A DNA stretch of 44,269 bases from Xanthobacteraceae bacterium. GTDB taxonomy: Bacteria; Pseudomonadota; Alphaproteobacteria; Rhizobiales; Xanthobacteraceae. Shown one piece after another: positions 1 to 6,224 of the stretch. The stretch spans positions 1 through 44,269 of the forward strand of contig JAIESC010000008.1 in NCBI GenBank assembly GCA_019746355.1. The letters are read 5' to 3'. The position numbers were made by a program, and so were the translations under genes. Position 1 is the stretch's first letter, and each line of letters starts with the position of its first letter. The notes beneath the pieces were generated by a model. It saw only the letters and a program-made list of their open reading frames with translations, made no database searches and had not been told where the DNA came from.

Positions 1-44
1 GTTGCTGACATGAATCTCCTTCAGTAGCTGAGTCGCCAGTGCCT

Positions 45-773
45 ATGGCGCGACCTTCTGACTCAGTACGACTAGTCGCCGGGTACGAAAAGCTCACGTC
101 GAAGTATCGGGGGGGCGACCTTGAGGGTTGCCTTTCAGAGGCAGGTAAGTTCGTCGAGAACACGCTGCGCGCCGTCGAGCACATTCGCACCGGGGTTGCA
201 CCACCTGAAATCAAGGCTCCGCTTCAAACAGTGAAGGAAATCGAGAAAGATCAGAAGCTGCCAGAAGGGCTGCGGGTGCTCATACCCCGGATAGCTCATG
301 CGATGGTGTATGACATCCGTAGCAAAAGGGGCGCAATTCACGTCAAAGAGATTGATCCGAGAAACATCGATGCGGCATTGGCTGTGCAGGCATCATCATG
401 GGTTCTCGCAGAATTTCTTCGGCTCTTTCATGACAGCGACGAGAAGGGCGTGACAGCCGCGTTGAACGCGTTGATCCGTCCGCATGTTCCGTGGGTGGAG
501 CAGTTCGGCGACGAAATCGTCGTTACGAGAAAAGTTACGTGCGACGTCGAGCTTTTGATGCTGCTCGCGCGCTCGGCCCCCGATGGCATGGATCGAACCC
601 ACTTGGGGCAGGCATGCAAGTACCCCCCGCCACGGGTGACGGAAGCGTTGAAGCGCCTCGACGGGGCGCGCCATGTCCATCGCACGAGGGAGGGGCAATA
701 TCACATAACGGGCAGCGGACAGCTTCGCTTGAGCGAAGAAGCTGGTGGTGCCGTCCTTGCGGAGACGGGGTGA
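45..773 (+). CDS. HEPN-like / winged-helix hypothetical protein
   Basis: No named family is recognised with certainty. The first ~140 residues look all-helical and contain RSKRGAIH around residue 94 (numbered from the alternative GTG at 39). This fits the R-x(4-6)-H signature of HEPN ribonuclease-type domains such as the Abi C-terminal domain. Residues ~165-230 (from CDVELLMLLA to the ITGSGQLRL end) read like a winged helix-turn-helix: a helical start, a likely recognition helix at PPPRVTEALKRL, and a basic wing. The product is probably cytoplasmic, with no signal peptide or membrane span. An in-frame stop at 6-8 bounds the frame. Starts are GTG 39 or ATG 45; I prefer ATG, but neither has a convincing ribosome-binding site. 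The next reading frame begins 7 bases after the stop, so the two may be co-transcribed. A phage-defence or toxin role is only an inference from the HEPN-like motif. Confidence 0.6.
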   Translation: MARPSDSVRLVAGYEKLTSKYRGGDLEGCLSEAGKFVENTLRAVEHIRTGVAPPEIKAPLQTVKEIEKDQKLPEGLRVLIPRIAHAMVYDIRSKRGAIHVKEIDPRNIDAALAVQASSWVLAEFLRLFHDSDEKGVTAALNALIRPHVPWVEQFGDEIVVTRKVTCDVELLMLLARSAPDGMDRTHLGQACKYPPPRVTEALKRLDGARHVHRTREGQYHITGSGQLRLSEEAGGAVLAETG

Positions 774-779
774 CGCTGG

Positions 780-1260
780 ATGGCTCCCTACCAAGTTCAA
801 TTGCCCAACAACGTCGCAAATGCTTTGGGCAAACTGATTGCGCAGTGGGCATCATCTAGATGCCAGCCTGACGACACAAGCCCGCATTGTGCTTGGCGAG
901 CCCCGAGCCAAGAAAATCCCGAAGTTCCCGGTTCACCTGCGGACGGATTTGATCCGCCGTGTGAACCTATACCGCGACCTGATTGCAGTGCCCTACAACG
1001 AGGATGAACGAGCGCGAGCTTCAAAAGCGCTGGATGTGGTGTGCAACGTGCGCGCTGCGCGCGAACACTTGGTTCACGGTGAAATCACGCCACAGGACGA
1101 TGGCAGACTTCTGGTTCATTTTCTCGAAGAGAGAAAGGACGGATCGGTTCAAGGGAGCAATCACTGGTACACTACGGACAGCATCGAAAAGGTGGTGGCG
1201 CAGATGGCCGAGGCGGACGGTGCTTTGGGCGACTGCTTCCGCTCGTTTTGTCGCCGCTAA
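780..1260 (+). pseudogene. hypothetical gene, apparently frameshifted
   Basis: Unrecognised protein. ATG 780 opens a frame with a plausible N-terminus (MAPYQVQLPNNVANALGKLI) that loses protein-like character after about position 850. A second frame, shifted by one base, runs from about 850 to the stop at 1258-1260 and looks genuine: charged helical segments RTDLIRRVNLYRDLIAVPY and ALDVVCNVRAAREHLVHG, then a polar C-terminus. Joined, they give ~159 residues. The second frame alone would need a TTG start at 838 with no Shine-Dalgarno sequence. I read this as one gene broken by a single indel near 845-865, or alternatively a short TTG-initiated gene. The 6-base gap after the preceding gene suggests one operon. 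No function can be assigned. Confidence 0.4.
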
Positions 1261-1457
1261 TGACGTACACACCGCACGTACACAGCTTCTCGACTTCGCA
1301 GGAAATTAGCGAGTTCGTTCAGTGACAAGGGCTCCGCAGACGAAATCCTGCCACTCCGACCAATAGTTGCGGGCTTACCTGGATGCTCGATCGCGAGGAG
1401 CGTCACGACGTGTGGCGTTCCGAGCCGGCGCCGTATGGCCCATCCGGCGGACTGACG

Positions 1458-2246
1458 CTATTTGATCAGCCCGACGCGTCGCAGCAGCTCTTTCTTGTCG
1501 GCCACATCCGCCTCGAGCCGTTTCGCGAGGGCCGCCGCGTCGGCGTAGTAGCGCGTGCCCTGGTGCAGCCGCTTGGCGAGATCGACGTAGCCCTGCTGCA
1601 GCACCCCGAACCGCCAGCCGGCCGCGTGCTTGCCCATCACGTCCGGCGGGGTTCCTGAAGGCGCGAACGGCCCGCCGAAGCTCGTCGGCGCCACGTCATG
1701 GCCTTGCTCCTTGATGGTCGGTGCGTCGGGCAGGGACGGGTTGCGCGCATCGGCGAATATTCCAAGCACCCGCACCGACGGCCCGGCGGCCGCCGCCGAC
1801 GCGAGCGTCACGCTCGCGAAATCCACGTGCCCGCCGATCAACTGTCCCATCAGGTCGCCGTCGCCGCGGAAGGCACCTGATTGCGCTTCACCTTGCCGGC
1901 GTCCGCCAGCGCTGCGCCCGCGAGGTGGGTGATGGTGCCCACGGCGGTCGAGGCAAAGGACACGCTGTCGGGCTTCGCGCGGGCCGCCTCGACGATGTCG
2001 CGCGCCGATTTGTACGGCGGGTCCGGCCGCACGATCAGTGCCATCTGGTTCTCGAATGTCTGGCAGATCGGCTCGAAGGATTTTTTCGCTGTAGCCGACA
2101 TTGCTTTGCATCAGCGGCAGCACCGACTGCACCAGCGCCGGGACGAACATCAGCGTATGGCCATCGGGTGCGGAGCGGGCCACGTAAGCCACGCCGATCG
2201 CGCCGCCCGCGCCGGTGCGGTTCGAGACCACGAACGACTGCTTATT
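1458..2246 (-). pseudogene. Bug/TctC-family solute-binding protein, truncated and frameshifted
   Basis: Degraded member of the tripartite tricarboxylate transporter receptor (Bug) family. The minus strand reads SFVVSNRTGAGGAIG, the equivalent of the usual PVVVENRPGAGG, near 2240. Then follow APDGHTLMFVP, a central part in another frame at about 2090-1870 (KSFEPICQTFENQMALIVRP, DSVSFASTAVGTITHLAGA), and again in the first frame GDLMGQLIGGHVDFASV, LPDAPTIKEQGHDV and the C-terminal KKELLRRVGLIK. The signal peptide and first ~45 residues are absent. Two opposite one-base shifts explain the frames: one at the T6 run at 2081-2086 (A6 in the gene), one near 1868-1878. No start codon fits the missing N-terminus. 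Even if both shifts were sequencing errors, the 5' truncation would remain. Confidence 0.8.
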
Positions 2247-2276
2247 ACGGTGACACCTTACCAATTGCACAATTAG

Positions 2277-2639
2277 CCCCGCCGTGATCCGCTACAGCCA
2301 TGGCGTATCGGCCGCATTGTCGTTCCGGGCTTTCCCCACCACGTCACCCAGCGCGGCAACCGCCGCCGGCGGGTGTTCGTCGAGCCGGCCGACTTCGCGC
2401 TCTACCGCGACCTTCTGGCCGAGCGCTGCGCCAAGGCCGGGGTCGAGGGCTGGTGCTCCGGCCTGATGCCCAACCATGTGCATCTGATCCTGGTGCCGCA
2501 CACCGCCGAAGCGCTGTCGCGCGCGCTGGGCGAAACGCATCGGCGCTACACGGCTTTCATCAACGCGCGCGCCCGCTGGATCGGCCACCTGTTCCAGGGC
2601 CGATTCGGCTCGATCGTGAAAATAACGGCAGCAACATAA
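2277..2639 (+). pseudogene. REP-associated tyrosine transposase (RAYT, Y1_Tnp) remnant
   Basis: The frame reads RIGRIVVPGFPHHVTQRGNR, then VFVEPADFALYRDLL, GVEGWCSGLMPNHVHLILVP and INARARWIGHLFQGRFGS. This is the IS200-like Y1 transposase fold, with HUH-type metal ligands in HxH (PNHVHLI) and an N-terminal HHVTQRGN motif. Intact RAYTs are ~200-230 residues and continue after GRF with the catalytic-Tyr helix and a conserved NPVRA-type segment. Here the reading departs after GRFGSIV and stops at 2639, so the catalytic C-terminal part is missing. No ATG/GTG precedes the homologous start in frame (stop at 2274-2276). It is a dead fragment between the broken Bug gene and the TPR glycosyltransferase gene. 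Confidence 0.82.
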
Positions 2640-2657
2640 AACGCGCTGGGGGACGGC

Positions 2658-5057
2658 ATGAAAAGGACGCGCGATTTGGACGCTTTGTTCAGGCGTGGTC
2701 TGACTGCACATCAAAGCTCTCGGTTTCAAGAGGCGATAAGCTGTTACAACGCCATTTTGAAAATTGTTCCTGGGCACCCTGCGACTCTTCATTTCCTCGG
2801 GCTGTGCAACATCCAGCAGGGAAACGACCGCAGGGGAATCGAGCAAATTCTTGAAGCTCTGTCTCTAAGGCCGGATTACCTGGAGGCTCGTTACAATCTC
2901 GCAACGGCGCTTCATGGCCTTGGACGAAGGGAAGAGGCCGCTGCTCAATATAAGAAGGCCCTGTCGATCGATGACAAAAATGCCGACGCGCACAACAATC
3001 TGGGCGCGCTTCTTCTGGAACTGGGCCAGCCGGACGAAGCGGTCGGCCATTTCGAGGCCGCGCTGAAGCTGCAGCCAAAAGATCCGAAATCGCATTCGAA
3101 TTTGGCTGTCGCAATGCTGAGGCTGCGACGCTATTCGGATGCGCTCGATCATTGTAACCACGCGCTGGCTGCAAGGCCAAACGACGCCGAAATCCTGTCG
3201 AACCGAGGCTCCGCGCTATTGGAGCTTGGGCGCCATGGCGAGGCACTGGATTGCTTCGATGCAGCCGTATCGCTCCGGGCGGGTTTGTCCGAGCTGCAAA
3301 TCGGACGCGGCAATGCGCTCGCGAAGTTGGGGCGGTCGGAGGAGGCCCTCAACGCATTCGATCAAGCCATCGCGGAAAATAGCGAGGCGGCCGAAGCCTG
3401 GGTCGGGCGTGGAAATGTCCTTCAGGCGATCGGCCGCATGCGGGATGCGCAGGATGCCTTTAACAAGGCCATAAGCGCCGATCCAAAACTTCCGCAAGCG
3501 CGGCTGGGGCTCGGGAGAATACTTGCACGCTCAAATCGGCAAAAGGCCCTGGAGGAGCTCCAAACAGCCCTGGCAATTGATCCGGCTCTTGCCGAAGCTT
3601 GGGTTGCAAGCGGCGATATCTTGAGCGCGACCGGACGCATGGACGACGCGATCTGTGCCTACCAGAACGCCCTGCGCATCAGACCGGATATTGAATGCGT
3701 TCACGGCAACCTGCTGCATGCAAGGCTTAGGAACTGCGATTGGAGCACGTTCGAATCTGATCGCAATCGCAGCATGAGCGACGTTCGCAATGGCATACTA
3801 TCGACCGACCCGTGGTTGTTTTTGAACGTATCTCGATCGCCCGAAGAGCAGCGGCAATGCGCGGACCTGTACGCGACCCGCTTCTTCCCTAAACGCCATG
3901 CAAGGCTTTGGAACGGCGAGCGATACAGCCATGATCGCATTAGGATCGCCTATCTTTCTGCTGATTTTCGCGAGCATCCCGTGGCTCATTCAATCGTTTC
4001 GCTATTCGAAGAGCATGATCGCGGGCGCTTCGAAGTCAGCGCGCTCTCCCTGTGCGTCGATGATCATTCCGAGATCCGCAAGCGAATAGCTCTGAGCTGC
4101 GAGCTCTTTCAGGATGTCGGCAACAAAACGGACGATGAAGTTGCGGAGCTCATACGCGCAAACGAGACTGACATTGTCGTCGATCTGGGCGGCTTCACCC
4201 AAGGATGCCGGCCTGGGATTGTGGCGGCGCGGCCGGCGCCGATTTCGGTAAGCTATCTCGGCTTTGCAGCCACAATGGGCGTCGACTACATCGACTACAT
4301 ACTGGCCGACGACGTCGTGATCCCTCAGGAGGACCGGCGTCACTTCGCTGAAAAGGTCATAGCGCTGCCGCACAGCTACATGATTGCCGATGCCAGGAAG
4401 AACATCAGGGCCGCGGATTTGACGCGTCGTCAGGTCGGTCTTCCGGATGATGGCTTCGTGTTTTGCTCGTTCAACAACACCTATAAGATCAATCCCGGGA
4501 TATTTGATGTTTGGATGCGGCTGCTGCGAGCCGTCGACGGCAGTGTGTTGTGGCTGCGCAGCTGGAGCGCCACTGCGGTTGAAAACCTGCGGCGCGAAGC
4601 GGCCGCCCGTGGCGTGGCTCCGGAAAGATTGGTTTTCGCGCCGGCGGTTTCAATAGAAGAACATCTCGGCCGCCATCGGCTTGCGGATCTTGCGCTGGAC
4701 ACGCTCCCTTACAATGCGCACACGACCGCCATTGATGCGTTGTCTGCAGGCCTGCCGCTGCTCACCTGTGTCGGATCGACATTTGCGAGCCGCGCGTCGG
4801 CGAGTATGTTGCGCGCGATCGGCATGCCTGAGCTGATAGGCGCGTCCCTCGAAGATTATGAGCGTCAGGCTTTGCGCCTCGCACAGGACGCCTCATGGCT
4901 TGAATCGACCAAGCTGAAGCTGGCGGCCAATATCGCTCTTGAGCCGCTGTTTGATACGAAACGGTTCGCTCGCGATGTTGAAAGCGCATACACCGCGATC
5001 TGGGAACGGCAACGACAAGGACACGAGCCTGCGGCATTCCGTGAGGCAGGTCCATAG
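2658..5057 (+). CDS. TPR-repeat O-GlcNAc transferase-like (SPINDLY-type, GT41) protein
   Basis: 799 residues. About ten tetratricopeptide repeats fill residues ~10-370 (units such as AEAWVGRGNVLQAIGRMRDAQDAFNKAI). A C-terminal GT41 domain follows (~425-785). Family landmarks are DFREHPVAHSIVSL (~437), PAPISVSYLGFAATMGVDYI (~527), FCSFNNTYKINP (~600) and LDTLPYNAHTTAIDALSAGL (~680, UDP-sugar pocket). GT41 enzymes transfer GlcNAc or another sugar from a nucleotide donor to Ser/Thr of proteins; bacterial homologues often modify proteins or sit in polysaccharide loci. Donor and target are unknown here. ATG 2658 follows GGGGGA by 4 bases. No glycan genes are adjacent. GC is lower than in genes downstream of 6 kb, and the gene sits beside transposase debris, which hints at horizontal acquisition. 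Confidence 0.9.
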   Translation: MKRTRDLDALFRRGLTAHQSSRFQEAISCYNAILKIVPGHPATLHFLGLCNIQQGNDRRGIEQILEALSLRPDYLEARYNLATALHGLGRREEAAAQYKKALSIDDKNADAHNNLGALLLELGQPDEAVGHFEAALKLQPKDPKSHSNLAVAMLRLRRYSDALDHCNHALAARPNDAEILSNRGSALLELGRHGEALDCFDAAVSLRAGLSELQIGRGNALAKLGRSEEALNAFDQAIAENSEAAEAWVGRGNVLQAIGRMRDAQDAFNKAISADPKLPQARLGLGRILARSNRQKALEELQTALAIDPALAEAWVASGDILSATGRMDDAICAYQNALRIRPDIECVHGNLLHARLRNCDWSTFESDRNRSMSDVRNGILSTDPWLFLNVSRSPEEQRQCADLYATRFFPKRHARLWNGERYSHDRIRIAYLSADFREHPVAHSIVSLFEEHDRGRFEVSALSLCVDDHSEIRKRIALSCELFQDVGNKTDDEVAELIRANETDIVVDLGGFTQGCRPGIVAARPAPISVSYLGFAATMGVDYIDYILADDVVIPQEDRRHFAEKVIALPHSYMIADARKNIRAADLTRRQVGLPDDGFVFCSFNNTYKINPGIFDVWMRLLRAVDGSVLWLRSWSATAVENLRREAAARGVAPERLVFAPAVSIEEHLGRHRLADLALDTLPYNAHTTAIDALSAGLPLLTCVGSTFASRASASMLRAIGMPELIGASLEDYERQALRLAQDASWLESTKLKLAANIALEPLFDTKRFARDVESAYTAIWERQRQGHEPAAFREAGP

Positions 5058-5218
5058 GTCGCCGGCACCACAGGGGCCGTAGATTGTGAGATAGCAACCG
5101 GGATCCCCGCCCCATGGTCGCCCCATGGGAGGGCATCAGCCGGTGGACCGCCGTGGGCAGGGCGCGGTCAGGGGGGGCCGCAGCAGGTCGAAGACCTGCG
5201 CCCCGGCATTGCGAGAGG

Positions 5219-5247
5219 TTGACAATGCTTCAATAAGAACATATCAA
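5219..5247 (+). promoter_or_regulatory. sigma-70-like promoter candidate
   Basis: TTGACA (5219-5224), a 17-base AT-rich spacer, then TATCAA (5242-5247). The -35 box is a perfect consensus match and the spacing is optimal in an otherwise very GC-rich stretch. No good coding frame follows, so the predicted transcript (start about 5254) would be the structured region described next. Confidence 0.5.
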
Positions 5248-5253
5248 GAACAA

Positions 5254-5690
5254 GGCTTCCTTCATGCCTTCATGTTGAAGGGGTGGAGACCAAGCGAGGG
5301 ACGCGCGAGCGCGGGAGACCATGGCCCCGTTTGCGCATTCCTGGTGGAGCGCCGGGAGGCGCCGCCCCCCTGCGTCACTGGGGGGCAGCGTGCCTCGTCA
5401 GGCGCGCTGCGGACCGCGTTATGGTCCGCGGGCACCTACGTCACTGGTGCCCGGCGCCTCCCGGCGCTCCATTCCCTCGTTTTCGAGGGAGACGGAAAAA
5501 GGGGAAAGGGCGAGCCCGGCAGCCCGAAAAGTGAAGCGGCCGGGCAGCGGAGCGTTGCTTGGAGCGCCGGAACTCGCGCAGCGAGCGAAGGCGGCGCTAT
5601 GCGGCTGTTTGATAGGAGGCGCCAAGAAAGGCGGAGCGGCGCAAGCCCGGCCGGTAGCTTGGCAAGCGTCGCAAGACAGAAGCTGCGTCA
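5254..5690 (+). ncRNA. candidate large structured non-coding RNA
   Basis: Gene-free stretch downstream of a TTGACA/TATCAA promoter candidate, unusually rich in long exact inverted repeats. The 5' domain (5345-5471) is a 19-bp stem enclosing four hairpins, listed separately. It is followed by a 7-bp hairpin with a TTTT loop (5473-5479/5484-5490). A second domain is closed by GGCCGGGC (5538-5545) with GCCCGGCC (5645-5652). Inside it are CTTGG...CGCC (5558-5568) with GGCG.CCAAG (5618-5626) and a CTCGC-GCA-GCGAG hairpin (5573-5585). A forward frame of ~200 codons stays open across the region, but its translation is low-complexity Arg/Gly/Ala/Ser and simply follows the palindromes. The 3' end is uncertain: no T-tract terminator is visible before the convergent gene. 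I do not recognise the RNA family. Confidence 0.45.
5345..5471. repeat. perfect five-way-junction palindromic structure (19-bp stem enclosing four hairpins)
   Basis: Outer stem 5345-5363 pairs perfectly with 5453-5471 (GGAGCGCCGGGAGGCGCC core). Between the arms every base belongs to one of four consecutive hairpins. H1 is 5364-5386 (7 bp, loop TGCGTCACT). H2 is 5387-5408 (8 bp including one G-T, loop TCGTCA). H3 is 5409-5429 (7 bp, loop GCGTTAT). H4 is 5430-5452 (7 bp, loop TACGTCACT). All four loops contain CGTCA or CGTTA. I checked the pairing base by base. It could act as RNA, or as an extruded DNA structure of a mobile element. Confidence 0.85.
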
Positions 5691-6059
5691 GTCCGCCTTG
5701 CCCGACGTGAGCTTCGCCACCGCCTCGGGGAGCACATCGAGGTAGGGGCCCATGAAGAATTGCTCGCCGAAGCCGTCGCCGAAATAGCGGTCATAGGCGG
5801 CGATCATGGCGCGCACCGGAACGACGCAATGCGGCACCGACTCGACGATCAGCTCGGCGAGATTGGCGGCCGGGTTGTCCTTGCGGAAACGCGCATGGGC
5901 GGCGACGGTCCGCACGATGCAATCGGTTGCCGATTGCACATAGGTTTGCGTCGCTGCGTTCTTCTGCTGCAGCGTCAGCCGCACGGCCGACGGTTCGGCC
6001 AAAGGACCCGCGGCGGCGCTCGTCACAAGCGTCACGGCGACAAACTTCGCAATGATCAT
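5688..6059 (-). CDS. small secreted hypothetical protein
   Basis: 123 residues, unrecognised. It begins MIIAKFVAVTLVTSAAAGPL, a short signal peptide with probable cleavage near residue 17-21. The mature part (~100 residues) is helical and soluble, with two cysteines (SATDCIVRTVAAHARFRKDNP and ESVPHCVVPVRAMI, around 47 and 78) that could form a disulphide in the periplasm. The C-terminus contains an aromatic stretch RYFGDGFGEQFFMGPYLDVL. ATG at 6059 is chosen because it begins the signal peptide and follows a GGGG run by a few bases. A much longer minus-strand frame extends upstream but is the shadow of the plus-strand molybdenum-hydroxylase gene. It is divergent from that gene with ~165 bases between starts. 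Confidence 0.7.
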   Translation of the reverse strand: MIIAKFVAVTLVTSAAAGPLAEPSAVRLTLQQKNAATQTYVQSATDCIVRTVAAHARFRKDNPAANLAELIVESVPHCVVPVRAMIAAYDRYFGDGFGEQFFMGPYLDVLPEAVAKLTSGKAD

Positions 6060-6224
6060 GCAATCCCCATCCCCGGGGAGAAATCTGCAATAGATTCTGC
6101 GTGGCGTCCACTTGCAGCGCGCGGTTATCCGGACAAGACACCGTCTTTTCGCCGGGTTCCATCTTGGGAACTCGGTAAACACTCTTATTTGGTAGCATTG
6201 ACGCTCACGGACTGGAGTACACGA

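Noticed and set aside
2277..2639. Intact IS200-type insertion sequence
   Set aside because: It lacks a start codon and the catalytic-tyrosine C-terminal part, and no element ends are visible.
5058..5344. tRNA or attachment site next to the accessory region
   Set aside because: I searched by eye for cloverleaf features (GGTTCGAATCC-type T-arm, CCA end) and found none.
5125..5745. A ~206-codon plus-strand frame over the structured region
   Set aside because: Its composition simply follows the palindromes, there is no ribosome-binding site, and it runs into the convergent gene. The pairing pattern explains the sequence better as RNA or a repeat.
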